64,000 nucleotides of DNA, from positions 24,814-88,813 of the forward strand of contig JACRCL010000010.1 of NCBI GenBank assembly GCA_016219015.1, written 5' to 3'. Each line of letters opens with the position of its first letter. Position 1 is the stretch's first letter. Below the pieces are notes generated by a model that was not told where the DNA came from, did no database searches, and saw only the letters and a list, made by a program, of their open reading frames with translations. Of this stretch, positions 44,089 through 52,244 are shown one piece after another. The translations under genes were made by a program, and so were the position numbers. This DNA is from Deltaproteobacteria bacterium (GTDB lineage Bacteria > Desulfobacterota > GWC2-55-46).

Positions 44089-45282
44089 ATGGAGTCCGCC
44101 CCCCCTTTCCTTATCTCCTGGAATATCACCCGGCAATGCAACCTCAAATGCGCCCACTGCTACCTCGACGCCAAAGAGCTTTCCGGGGAAGGCGAGCTTA
44201 CCACCCTCGAAGCAAAGAAGGCCCTTGACCGTATATCCTCGACAAGCCCGCAAGCCATGCTCATCCTTACCGGGGGCGAGCCGCTGCTGCGCCCCGATAT
44301 CTTTGAGATAGCCAGTTACGCATCTGCCTTTGGCTTTACGGTCGTCATCGGCACCAACGGTACGCTCATCAACGACAATTCAGTAAAGAGGCTGATGGAT
44401 GGGGGCGTCAAGGGCTTCGGCCTGAGCCTCGATTCAGCCGGGCCCGCTTATCATGACCGCTTCAGGGGCATGGAAGGCGCGTGGGGACGGACGATGGAGG
44501 CTATCGATATCCTGAGGGAGAATAAATGCGCCTTCCAGCTCCAGTTCACGGCCACAAGGGAGAATAAGAACGAAATACCCGGCATCATCCGCCTCGCCGT
44601 GGAAAAAGGGGCGATGGCGGTGAACATCTTCTTCCTCGTATGCACCGGCAGGGGGCAGGAGATGACCGACCTGACGCCGAAGGAGTATGAGGAGGTCTTG
44701 AGATATATCGCAAGGGCCGGGCAAGATTATAAAGGCAGGCTGCTGGTACGCGCAAGGTGCGCCCCGCACTTCGTCAGGATCGCAAGCGAGGAGGATATAG
44801 ACTCCGCCTCCTTCACCTCCGGCTGCATAGCGGGGAAAGGGTATCTCAGGGTCTCCCCGGACGGCTTCGTCACCCCGTGCCCCTACATACCTGTCAACTC
44901 AGGCTCGCTTAACATAAAAGATTCCGGCTTCGGGTATATCCTTGAGAACGACCCGATGTTCAAGCTACTGAGCACGGCAAGCCCGGGCGGCCCCTGCAGA
45001 GACTGCGAATTCGCCCTCTCATGCGGCGGGTGCAGGGCGCGGGCGCTGGCCTCGACCGGCGACCTCATGGGCGCTGACCCGTGGTGCGAATACGAACCTG
45101 AAAAAAAGGCCGCGCCGCAAAGTCCCTCATGGACAACCGAGGCCGAGGAGCGTTTAAAGAAAGTACCGGTCTTTCTCCGCGCGATGGTAAGGCGCGGCGT
45201 CGAGGCCTACGCGAAAAAGAAAGGCCTTTGCGAGATAACGCCGGAGGTGATGGCAGTCATAAGAAAGCGGGTGGCGCGGTGA
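44089..45282 (+). CDS. radical SAM/SPASM-type enzyme with C-terminal PCP_red-type domain
   Basis: 397 residues. The SAM cluster motif is CNLKCAHC (Cys17, 21, 24), followed by LTGGEPLLRPD. A C-terminal extra-cluster region contains GCIAGKGYLRVSPDG, TPCPYIP and CRDCEFALSCGGCRA, then WCEYEP, resembling the NirJ/AhbD haem-synthesis and PqqE branches. Residues about 345-395 (WTTEAEERLKKVPVFLRAMV, then GLCEITPEVM) form the PCP_red-type module shared with the preceding USP gene. Four bases separate the two genes and a GTGA overlap couples the next. A haem-side-chain or peptide modification role is possible; the substrate is unknown. Confidence 0.85.
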   Translation: MESAPPFLISWNITRQCNLKCAHCYLDAKELSGEGELTTLEAKKALDRISSTSPQAMLILTGGEPLLRPDIFEIASYASAFGFTVVIGTNGTLINDNSVKRLMDGGVKGFGLSLDSAGPAYHDRFRGMEGAWGRTMEAIDILRENKCAFQLQFTATRENKNEIPGIIRLAVEKGAMAVNIFFLVCTGRGQEMTDLTPKEYEEVLRYIARAGQDYKGRLLVRARCAPHFVRIASEEDIDSASFTSGCIAGKGYLRVSPDGFVTPCPYIPVNSGSLNIKDSGFGYILENDPMFKLLSTASPGGPCRDCEFALSCGGCRARALASTGDLMGADPWCEYEPEKKAAPQSPSWTTEAEERLKKVPVFLRAMVRRGVEAYAKKKGLCEITPEVMAVIRKRVAR

Positions 45283-45464
45283 CAGTGGAAAAGAAAAAGG
45301 GCGTCAAAAGCCGGATGTTCGGCTGCGTACTGCTCGGCCTCGGCATCCTCAATACAATGCTCTCCCTGAAAGGCGGCCTTGCCCCCGGCCTCTTCGATTT
45401 CTCCCTCATCCTCTCAGGCTCGATCCTTTTAATCTCCGGCGTCTTCCGCGCGGCGAAAAATTAA
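45279..45464 (+). CDS. 61-residue two-span membrane protein
   Basis: It starts at a GTG that overlaps the radical SAM stop (GTGA), giving MTVEKKKGVKSRMFG followed by two hydrophobic helices at about 14-31 and 40-56 joined by KGGLAPGLFDF. The longer upstream open frame is in the wrong frame over the radical SAM gene. It closes the four-gene group. No family recognised. Together with the 80-residue protein it gives the group two different small membrane components. Confidence 0.6.
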   Translation: MTVEKKKGVKSRMFGCVLLGLGILNTMLSLKGGLAPGLFDFSLILSGSILLISGVFRAAKN

Positions 45465-45483
45465 AGAACCTCCGATAGCTGCA

Positions 45484-45594
45484 TGTCATTCTGAGCGTGT
45501 AAGCCGAAGCCCTGAGCGAAGCGAAGGGGAAGAATCTCGTAGTATTTTAAATCAGGTTACAGATTCTTCGGTCGCTCCGCTCCCTCAGAATGAC
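45484..45594. repeat. GTCATTCTGAG inverted repeat, second complete copy
   Basis: Arms GTCATTCTGAGCG and CTCCCTCAGAATGAC, inner arms AAGAATCTCG / AGATTCTTCGG. It lies between convergent transcripts and shares flanking sequence with the copy at 41121-41205. Confidence 0.8.
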
Positions 45595-45620
45595 AGGCAA
45601 CAAGATTAATCAGTGCTTTC

Positions 45621-47129
45621 TTAAGCACTTTTTCCGGCGCTTCTTAGCCAGACAAGCTCTGCCGCGAAAACAAACAGGGCTATAACGACCGCCCAGAAGT
45701 ACCCCCCCTTCGTCTTCCTTTCAAGCGTTATCGTCTTCCAGCCCGTAAGGACGTGCCTTGAGCCCCTGTCCCCGTTCGAGCCGTCCCACGCGGCAAAGGC
45801 CGCTGGTATGGGGTTATCCATCTGCCCGGCCTCTTTTCCCGCCCCTGTCAGCGGGCCCATGAAGACTACCCGCCATCTCCCCTTCTCGTATACGCCCTTC
45901 GCGCTTATCCCTGATGGGGCCGTGTCGGCCTCCGAAATATTTTTAAAGCCCTTCGCCCGGATGAGCCTTATCGGCTGAGGCAGGCCCTCCCCGCCTTCGC
46001 TCCGCCAGTGCCAGATATCGACCGGCCTTTCATCCCCCATGCCGAAATAAGGCAGCTCCTTCCCGGCAGGGAACTGGACAGCCACGGCGTCAGCGAAGAC
46101 CTCACCTTCGGCAAGCTCAGCCGCCTTCTCGTCGCCGGGGACGCTCCGGGTCGGGTCGTCCCATTCCATGAGTACGGCTATGTTGCTGTCGTTATAGAGC
46201 GACTTGACTGAGACCGAATCGAGCGTCGGCTTATAGAGTCTCTCCTTTGCTATTATCTGCGGGAATAGGTAAAAGTTAGCGTACGCAGCCTTCGACCACG
46301 CCGCGTCATCAGGCGACTGAGGCAGGTCTCCTTCGACCCTCACCGCCCTTATCGTATCCCCGGCGCCGGGTTTCCTGTAAGCCTCGTTAAGGGACGCGGC
46401 GTAGTCCGCCACGTCCCGCCTCTGCTCATCGGTCAATCTCTTGCTGCTCTTAGGGTCGGCGAAAGACGGCATCTGAGTGCCGGGTATGCCCACGGTCACG
46501 CGCGTATATATATCCTTGGCGCTCGAGCCCGCCCTGAACGTCCAGCCTTTGGTAAGGTCCCTCGGCCATGTGCGCGCCCCCCAGTCGTCCTTGAGCCTTT
46601 TTCTCCCGTTGCCCCTGCCGTCCTCGCCGTGGCACTCCGAGCACCTGTCCTTATAAAGTCCCCTGCCCCTTTCAACGCCCTCCCTCGAAGGCTTGACAAC
46701 GGAGGTATCTATCGATGGCTTTTCGGCCTTCTCAAGCTGGCCGAAACCCTTAATATATCCGGTAAGGGCTTTTATCTCGCCGTCGCTCAGCGTATCATTC
46801 CAGCCGGGCATGGAAGTCCCGTTCATCCCGGCCCACCCCTGAATACCATCGTGTGAAGCGACGCCCTTTATCATCCTTACGAAATCGTCTTCAGAAGGCG
46901 TTATCTCGTCGAAGGGCGTGGACTTCCATTTATATACGCCGAGGGTAAAGTCCCTCGGCGGAGGGTTCAAGAATTCCGCCGCCGGGCCGTCGCCCCTGCC
47001 CTCCCTGCCGTGGCACCAGGAGCATCTGCTAACGTATATCTCCCTGCCCTTCTCCGAAGGGGTTGGCTGGGATGCCGCAAGCCCGGCCAGCGACAATAAA
47101 AGCAATATGGTTAAAAGACTCTTACTCAT
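45621..47129 (-). CDS. dihaem cytochrome c fused to ethylbenzene-dehydrogenase-type haem domain
   Basis: 502 residues from the ATG at 47129 (MSKSLLTILL); a GTG three codons upstream is an alternative. Residues 1-20 form a signal peptide. Two c-type haem sites follow: CSWCH (36-40) and CSECH (163-167), each with later Met ligand candidates (MPGWND, MPSFADP). Residues about 255-470 (VEGDLPQSPDDAAWSKA, LYNDSNIAVLMEWDDPTRS) match the EB_dh-type domain, a haem b-binding fold of DMSO-reductase-family gamma subunits. A C-terminal membrane helix (about 478-497) anchors it. It is last in the bd-like cluster and probably a periplasmic electron carrier. Confidence 0.85.
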   Translation of the reverse strand: MSKSLLTILLLLSLAGLAASQPTPSEKGREIYVSRCSWCHGREGRGDGPAAEFLNPPPRDFTLGVYKWKSTPFDEITPSEDDFVRMIKGVASHDGIQGWAGMNGTSMPGWNDTLSDGEIKALTGYIKGFGQLEKAEKPSIDTSVVKPSREGVERGRGLYKDRCSECHGEDGRGNGRKRLKDDWGARTWPRDLTKGWTFRAGSSAKDIYTRVTVGIPGTQMPSFADPKSSKRLTDEQRRDVADYAASLNEAYRKPGAGDTIRAVRVEGDLPQSPDDAAWSKAAYANFYLFPQIIAKERLYKPTLDSVSVKSLYNDSNIAVLMEWDDPTRSVPGDEKAAELAEGEVFADAVAVQFPAGKELPYFGMGDERPVDIWHWRSEGGEGLPQPIRLIRAKGFKNISEADTAPSGISAKGVYEKGRWRVVFMGPLTGAGKEAGQMDNPIPAAFAAWDGSNGDRGSRHVLTGWKTITLERKTKGGYFWAVVIALFVFAAELVWLRSAGKSA

Positions 47130-47149
47130 CTTTTTCACTGTTTCGCCGC

Positions 47150-47908
47150 TCACCTTCCCAACGGCCTCGGCCTGTTGCCCGTGTAATCGTAAAGGAACGT
47201 TATCACCTTCCAGACCTCGTCCTCCCTGAGGTCTTCCTCCCACGCGGGCATCGAAGACTCCGCTGGCCCGGCCTCTTGCGGCAGACCCACGCCGCCCTTC
47301 ACAATCCTCCAGAAAAGATACGACTCGCTCAACTGCGCTATCGTATCCCTGCCCTTGAACGGAAGCGGCGGCGGAGTTAGCGCGTGGGCGTAGTGGCCGA
47401 TCCCGTCGAGCTTGTCCCCGTGGCAGAAAAAACAGTTCCTGAAGTAGACGGCCCCGCCTTCCTCCACGTTCCTTTTGAACTCCGCCGGGTCTTCCTTCTC
47501 AAGCCTCCTCAAAGGGTTCACAAGGGTCGAGAGGTCGAAGGCCTTGCCGTAGGCCCTCATCTCCAAAGGTGGTGCCGGGTGGACGGACCTCAATCCGGCC
47601 TGCCCGCCTCCGGTCTTCGTAAAGCCGTACGCGATGTAACCGGCCGTCAGGGGCAATATAATGAAAACGACATTCCTTATGAGCCTTTTCGACGGGTCTT
47701 CTACAAGCGCCCTCACGGGCGCGAAGAGCTCTTCCGTTGACTCGTCCGTGGCGGTCATCACAAGGAGGACCGCGATAACGACGAAGAGCATGTACATGAA
47801 AATGACGCTCTGGGGTATGGGCTTGCCGAGCAGCAGCCCCGGCGCCTTCAAAAGGCCGTAGACGACGAGCACGACTATTATAAATTGCAACGGCTTAGGT
47901 ATCTTCAT
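47150..47908 (-). CDS. membrane-bound monohaem cytochrome c
   Basis: 252 residues with three membrane helices at about 5-23, 33-53 and 78-96, followed by a periplasmic cytochrome c domain with haem motif CFFCH (159-163) and axial Met candidate in ESSMPAWEEDLREDEVW. A paired loop (EELFAPVRALVEDPSKRLIR) lies between helices 2 and 3. Its start overlaps the preceding cytochrome's stop by 4 bases. It is part of the bd-like cluster, and the Met-Pro-Ala-Trp motif is shared with cytochromes of oxygen-reducing chains. Confidence 0.85.
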   Translation of the reverse strand: MKIPKPLQFIIVVLVVYGLLKAPGLLLGKPIPQSVIFMYMLFVVIAVLLVMTATDESTEELFAPVRALVEDPSKRLIRNVVFIILPLTAGYIAYGFTKTGGGQAGLRSVHPAPPLEMRAYGKAFDLSTLVNPLRRLEKEDPAEFKRNVEEGGAVYFRNCFFCHGDKLDGIGHYAHALTPPPLPFKGRDTIAQLSESYLFWRIVKGGVGLPQEAGPAESSMPAWEEDLREDEVWKVITFLYDYTGNRPRPLGR

Positions 47909-48429
47909 TTCCCCTCAGGCCCTGCCGCCGGCGACCCCACCGTCACCTCCACCCCTGCCGAGCGCTGGAAATAGGCTATGACGGCGTCTATCTCGACCTC
48001 ACTTAGCCCTATCTCACTGCCCCTCACATCGGGCATGGGGCTTTTCGTATCGTGCGTGCCTGCCACGCCAAAGCCCGGCACGACATAGGCGGAAGGGTTT
48101 ACCATCGACTCCCTTATGTACTCCGCCGCGTCCTTCGCGCCGCCTCTGTACCCCGGCCCTTTTATCCTTTCATTCGCCTTGATGATTATCCCGTCCAGCA
48201 GCGGCGCCCTGCCTCCAACGGGGTTATGGCAGAGGGTGCAGGCCCCCTTGCCTTTGAAGACCTCTTCGCCGAGCCTTGCGAGCCCGTCCGCTGTCATGGG
48301 GCGGGCAGCAACCTCTGTAAGCGGGGGCGGGGCCTGCGGCGCTATCGGCGGTATGAGCCTATCGGCAAAAAAGGTATAGACCCCTATGATGAAGAGGCTG
48401 AAGGCAGCCACCTTTAAGAAATTACTCAT
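47905..48429 (-). CDS. membrane-anchored monohaem cytochrome c
   Basis: 174 residues from the ATG at 48429, which overlaps the stop of the bd-like gene (ATGA); the longer open frame upstream lies inside that gene. An N-terminal anchor at about 5-22 is followed by a Pro-rich linker (PPIAPQAPPPLTE), the haem motif CTLCH (64-68) and a Met candidate in SPMPDVRGSEIGLSEVEI. A single periplasmic cytochrome c domain. Likely accepts or donates electrons to the bd-like subunit. Confidence 0.85.
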   Translation of the reverse strand: MSNFLKVAAFSLFIIGVYTFFADRLIPPIAPQAPPPLTEVAARPMTADGLARLGEEVFKGKGACTLCHNPVGGRAPLLDGIIIKANERIKGPGYRGGAKDAAEYIRESMVNPSAYVVPGFGVAGTHDTKSPMPDVRGSEIGLSEVEIDAVIAYFQRSAGVEVTVGSPAAGPEGK

Positions 48430-50264
48430 CCCGCCCGCCCGCCCCCGTGGGGCCGCCTTCCGGAAAGATTGCTCACCCAAAATATGAAAATGACTATGGC
48501 CATGAATATTATCGTGCCCACTGAGACCACCCTTGCCGCGTACCCTATGGTCGGCGTGAACGCGTCGGGAGAAGCGTCCCTCATCACGGAATAGACGTGC
48601 CAGTGCTGCCTTATGGCCGACCTCACGAAGCCCATGAGCCCCATCAGCCACGTGAACGTCACGGCAATGAGAAATAGCGCGTACTGGCTCCTCTCCGGCA
48701 TCCTACCCCACCGGTAAGGCCCTGCCTCCTCCGAGCGCCTGTATATGGCCGCCTCAATGAGCGAGCACGAGACGATGACGAAAAGGGTCGTTACGACCTG
48801 AGGCACGGAGGAAGCGACCTTGTAGACGGTATTTGTGAAGTACCCGTAATATACGCCCAGATAGACGATATTGGCTATCGCGGAGACGAATATCGCCGCC
48901 TGCGTTGCCTTGCCGTAGATTGCCCACGAGGATATTGCTATCCGGTTCGAGCGCCTGTAGAGCAGGAAGCTCAGGTAGGTGAAAAGCAGCATTATGTTCA
49001 CGGCCGTGTTCTTGGCGGGCATCAGCCCGAGGGGACCGAGGTACGGGTGGTACTGCCCGCCGAGCGCCTGTGCCTCCGAGGGCTTCAATACAAGCGTATG
49101 CGGGGTGAACCAGACGAGGAAGGATACGGTCAGCGCGAAGGCGATATACTTTATGTACTTCGTGTAGCGCCTGCCGCCTTCGCTCCTCGACAACCCGCAC
49201 CAGAGGTAGTAGTTCGCCGCCAAAAAGAGCGCCCCTATCAACACGGCCTGGACTATGAAGAGCCACGCGAAGACCCCGCCCATCAGGTTTATCCCCATCT
49301 GCTGGCTGTAGGCGTATATTTCCGCCGTAAGCCAGTAGCCCGCGAACGGCAGGGGGAGCAGGGCCCCTATGGCCACGAAGTTAGCGGCGTAGCCCATCCA
49401 GTCGTAATGGGCCCTGTCCTCATCGGTATTGGAGCTGAGGAACTTATATGCCGCGTACGCGCCGACTATCGACCCTCCGTAAGCGATATTCGCGATGAAC
49501 CTGTGGAGGTTCATCGGGCTCCAGAGGTGGTTATGGACAGCGTGCCAGACGTTCCCGTCGAACGCCCCCCTTATATCGACACCGGCGGGGGTCATCATGA
49601 ACGTGACCCACGCGTTGGCGATGAACATCAACGCCGTGCCCGAGAGGTTCAATAAGAACCCGAGGAAGAGGTGCGCCCACTTCCTTGCGCCCCTGTCAAG
49701 CGCGTGCCAGCCGTAATAGTAGGTATAGAGGACGCCCGTCTCGGCGAAAAATATGAGCGCGTACAAGATCATCGTCGGGCCGAATATGGAGGCGAGGTAC
49801 TTCATGAGGTCGGGGTAGAAGACGATAAGGCTCAAGAGGAGCAGCCCCCCGGTTATCGCGGTTATCGAATACGCTACCATGCTCACCCGCATGAACTCGT
49901 AGGCGGTCGAGTCGTAGCGCCTGTCCTTTTTCGCCATGCCGATAGCCTCGAAGATAAAGACGAATATCGGGACGGCGAGGACGAAGGCGGCGAACCACAG
50001 GTGCATCTGCGCCGCCATCCAGACCGTGAGCCGGGGGTTTAAGCCCTTTACCTTCGGGTAGTCCTCTGCCTTGAGCTTCGGGGCCGGAGGATAAGCGGCC
50101 TGCGCGGCGGTCACCCCGGCGTCATGGGTTTGGGACGATATAACGGGGCTTGAAGGTGTATCGGCTGAGAACGCCTTTGATGGGCCGGAAAGAAATGAAA
50201 TCAAGACAAGCAATGCCGAAAGGGCGAGTACGGATATGAAAGGAGCCTTTTTCACGAAGGCCAT
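48426..50264 (-). CDS. cytochrome bd-oxidase-like membrane subunit (CydA-related)
   Basis: 612 residues with a signal/anchor sequence (first about 34 residues) and about 14 membrane helices. The family resemblance is to cytochrome bd subunit I through QMHLWFAAFVLAVPIFVFIF near 86 and the His-rich HNHLWSPMNLHRFIANIAY near 240-258, with several membrane His residues as haem-ligand candidates. The GRQPW-type quinol loop of true CydA is absent. Such bd-like subunits occur beside c-type cytochromes in Nitrospira and other respiratory bacteria. It is followed by three cytochrome c genes and no cydB. AAAGGA lies before ATG. Confidence 0.7.
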   Translation of the reverse strand: MAFVKKAPFISVLALSALLVLISFLSGPSKAFSADTPSSPVISSQTHDAGVTAAQAAYPPAPKLKAEDYPKVKGLNPRLTVWMAAQMHLWFAAFVLAVPIFVFIFEAIGMAKKDRRYDSTAYEFMRVSMVAYSITAITGGLLLLSLIVFYPDLMKYLASIFGPTMILYALIFFAETGVLYTYYYGWHALDRGARKWAHLFLGFLLNLSGTALMFIANAWVTFMMTPAGVDIRGAFDGNVWHAVHNHLWSPMNLHRFIANIAYGGSIVGAYAAYKFLSSNTDEDRAHYDWMGYAANFVAIGALLPLPFAGYWLTAEIYAYSQQMGINLMGGVFAWLFIVQAVLIGALFLAANYYLWCGLSRSEGGRRYTKYIKYIAFALTVSFLVWFTPHTLVLKPSEAQALGGQYHPYLGPLGLMPAKNTAVNIMLLFTYLSFLLYRRSNRIAISSWAIYGKATQAAIFVSAIANIVYLGVYYGYFTNTVYKVASSVPQVVTTLFVIVSCSLIEAAIYRRSEEAGPYRWGRMPERSQYALFLIAVTFTWLMGLMGFVRSAIRQHWHVYSVMRDASPDAFTPTIGYAARVVSVGTIIFMAIVIFIFWVSNLSGRRPHGGGRAG

Positions 50265-50270
50265 TCTTCG

Positions 50271-50384
50271 CTATCCTTTGAACAGAAAGGTCAAGCCCTG
50301 CGCGTTAAAGAGCGCGCTGTCGAGGGCAAGGAAAAAAAGGGCCGAGGCCGCGAGGGCTATCAGAAAGGTCAAGACGGTCTTCAT
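50271..50384 (-). CDS. 37-residue single-span peptide preceding the bd-like subunit
   Basis: From the ATG at 50384: one membrane helix, then a short tail (NAQGLTFLFKG). Its 3' end supplies the AAAGGA ribosome site of the next gene, 6 bases away, so coupling is likely. The open frame runs farther upstream past a TTGACA, which argues for the short form. Small single-span subunits (CydX-like) occur in true bd oxidases; equivalence here is a guess. Confidence 0.45.
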   Translation of the reverse strand: MKTVLTFLIALAASALFFLALDSALFNAQGLTFLFKG

Positions 50385-50391
50385 CGATTCG

Positions 50392-50420
50392 ATATTTTTT
50401 ATTGAAGGCTCTTGTGTCAA
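50392..50420 (-). promoter_or_regulatory. possible promoter of the bd-like/cytochrome c cluster
   Basis: Minus strand: perfect TTGACA (50420-50415), then a 17-nt spacer and a weak AAATAT (50397-50392). The expected start would fall close to the ATG at 50384. It is back-to-back with the plus-strand promoter at 50440. Confidence 0.4.
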
Positions 50421-50439
50421 CCCCGGTTTGAGCCTTCCG

Positions 50440-50468
50440 TTGACAACACGCCCCATATTGATTATTCT
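50440..50468 (+). promoter_or_regulatory. sigma70 promoter facing the divergent micro-ORF
   Basis: TTGACA (50440-50445), 17-nt spacer, TATTCT (50463-50468). The ATG at 50475 lies 7 bases beyond the -10, where the transcript itself should start. Confidence 0.65.
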
Positions 50469-50474
50469 AAAACA

Positions 50475-50591
50475 ATGACAGCATTTAAAGGCCGGAAATT
50501 CGGGGCCGCTGATATCCTCATCATCTTCGGGGCCCTGGCGAACGCATTCGTCATAGTCGCGGCCCTCGCCTATTATTTCCTCGGGAAATAA
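50475..50591 (+). CDS. 38-residue single-span micro-protein, possibly leaderless
   Basis: It encodes MTAFKGRKFGAADILIIFG followed by ALANAFVIVAALAYYFLGK: a basic cytoplasmic start and one membrane helix at about 13-35. No Shine-Dalgarno precedes the ATG, but a TTGACA-N17-TATTCT promoter places the transcript start at or beside the ATG, so a leaderless mRNA is suggested. It is divergent from the bd-like cluster. No family recognised. Confidence 0.5.
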   Translation: MTAFKGRKFGAADILIIFGALANAFVIVAALAYYFLGK

Positions 50592-50728
50592 CCGCCTTCC
50601 GAAGGAGCCATTATACTCTTTAACGCAATCGGTTTACAAGATTGAAGTAAGCCTTGTCCGCGCCCCCTCTTACGGTGGATTGTCCGGGGGTTTTTTGATA
50701 AAATAGTCTTGTAGCCCCCTTATGCCCG

Positions 50729-51229
50729 ATGGCTGAGAAGAACAAAAAGGCCCTTGTCATAGGTATCGGAAATATCCTCCTCAGGGACGAAGGGCTTGGG
50801 GTCAGGGCTGTAGAGTTCTTTAAAGAGCATTACATTCTCCCCGGCGGCGTCGATTGCGTTGACGGCGGCACCGCCGGGCTGAGCCTCTCAACATTCTTCA
50901 GGGATTATCGCCGTGTCATCATCGTGGACGCGGTCTCCTCAGGCGGCCCTCCGGGCTCGATATTGAAGTTCGGCAAAGATGACCTGGCCAAGGCCCCACC
51001 GCTGCGGACCACCGCGCACCAGCTCGGCATAAAGGAACTCCTCGCCATAGCGGAATTCGAAGGCTACAGCCCGGATATAAGGATAATAGGCGTGGTCCCG
51101 TCCGAGATATCCGTCGGCTTCGAGCTTACCCCCCTGATAAAGGGCAGGCTCCCTGAGATCGCCCGCGCCATGGAAGAAGAGCTTGCCACCTTCGGCATAA
51201 GGGCAAGGAAAAAGAAGAAAGATGCATGA
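50729..51229 (+). CDS. [NiFe]-hydrogenase maturation endopeptidase (HyaD/HybD family)
   Basis: 166 residues. It removes the C-terminal peptide of a hydrogenase large subunit after nickel insertion. The nickel-sensing residues are visible: Glu21 in GNILLRDEGLG, Asp67 in VIIVDAVSSGG and His97 in TTAHQLG. Basic C-terminus (RARKKKKD). No ribosome site is evident for the ATG. It heads a maturation operon and overlaps hypA by 8 bases; its substrate hydrogenase is not in the window. Confidence 0.92.
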   Translation: MAEKNKKALVIGIGNILLRDEGLGVRAVEFFKEHYILPGGVDCVDGGTAGLSLSTFFRDYRRVIIVDAVSSGGPPGSILKFGKDDLAKAPPLRTTAHQLGIKELLAIAEFEGYSPDIRIIGVVPSEISVGFELTPLIKGRLPEIARAMEEELATFGIRARKKKKDA

Positions 51230-51563
51230 GCTGTCGATAACCAGAAGCATGCTGGAGGTCGTCGCCCGGGAAATGAAAAAATCGGGCGTAAAACGCCTGA
51301 AGAAGGTCAGCATCAGGGTCGGCGAGCTTACCGCCGTGGAGCCCGATGCGCTCAGGTTCTGCTTCGATGAATCGATAAAAGGCACCCCTCTGGAAGGCGC
51401 GGCGCTGGATATAGAGAACGTCCCTCTTTCCGGAAAGTGCGACAGGTGCGGAACGGAGTTCAGGATAGAGGCGTTCTCAAACGCCTGTCCGAAGTGCGGG
51501 GGAAATGACATAGAGCGGACAGCGGGCACGGAGCTCGATATAATATCGATCGAGGCTGTTTAA
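51222..51563 (+). CDS. hypA: hydrogenase nickel incorporation protein HypA
   Basis: 113 residues. Nickel binds at the N-terminal Met1-His2-Glu3 motif. Structural zinc is held by Cys73, Cys76, Cys89 and Cys92 (CDRC and CPKC). It delivers nickel to the hydrogenase large subunit with HypB, whose gene follows after 8 bases. Starts inside the last codons of the protease gene. Confidence 0.95.
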   Translation: MHELSITRSMLEVVAREMKKSGVKRLKKVSIRVGELTAVEPDALRFCFDESIKGTPLEGAALDIENVPLSGKCDRCGTEFRIEAFSNACPKCGGNDIERTAGTELDIISIEAV

Positions 51564-51571
51564 GGAGGGCC

Positions 51572-52234
51572 ATGCACGAGATACTGATAGAGGAAAAGAT
51601 TCTTTCAAGGAATAACGAGATAGCTTCCGGGAACAGGGCCTTCTTTAAGGAGAGGAAGATATTCGCGGTTAACGTCGTAAGCTCTCCGGGCGCGGGCAAG
51701 ACCGCCTTGCTCGAAAGGGCCGTGCCGGCCCTGAAGGACAGGGTAGCCATCGCCGTTGTCGAAGGCGACCTCGCCACCGACCTTGACGCGAAGCGGGTTG
51801 GAAGGTTCGGCGTCCCGGTAAGGCAGATAACGACCGGCAGGGCCTGCCACCTCGACGCCCATAACATAAGCCATGTCCTCCCGTGGGTGGAAGAGCAGGG
51901 CGCGGTCGGTCTTCTCTTGATGGAAAACGTCGGGAACATGGTCTGCCCGGCCGAGTACGACCTCGGCGAGGCCTTGAGGCTGGTCGTCATGTCGGTCGCC
52001 GAGGGAGACGACAAGCCGCTTAAGTACCCGGCTATCTTCAGCTCCTCAGACGTGCTCGTCCTGAATAAAATTGACCTGCTCGGTCATACCGACTTCGACA
52101 TCGAAAGGGCGAGATCAAACGCCCTCAGGATAAACCCGTACCTCAAGGTCTTCGAGACGTCGTGCAGGACGGGCGAAGGCATCGATAGGCTGTGCGCCTT
52201 CCTCGAAGGCGAGATGATCCGCGCTAAAAAATGA
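51572..52234 (+). CDS. hypB: hydrogenase nickel-insertion GTPase HypB
   Basis: 220 residues, SIMIBI-class GTPase. Walker A is SPGAGKTALLE (38-48), NKID is at 165-168, and the Cys-His metal site between subunits is Cys92-His93 in GRACHLDAH with a further Cys125. There is no N-terminal His-rich or CxxCGC nickel-storage extension, so it is the short form. AAGGAGG lies about 4 bases before ATG. Next gene hypF. Confidence 0.95.
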   Translation: MHEILIEEKILSRNNEIASGNRAFFKERKIFAVNVVSSPGAGKTALLERAVPALKDRVAIAVVEGDLATDLDAKRVGRFGVPVRQITTGRACHLDAHNISHVLPWVEEQGAVGLLLMENVGNMVCPAEYDLGEALRLVVMSVAEGDDKPLKYPAIFSSSDVLVLNKIDLLGHTDFDIERARSNALRINPYLKVFETSCRTGEGIDRLCAFLEGEMIRAKK

Positions 52235-52244
52235 TTCGTGAAAT

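Noticed and set aside
47130..47243. Longer start for the dihaem/EB_dh protein.
   Set aside because: It runs into the preceding cytochrome gene and would bury the signal peptide that starts at MSKSLL.
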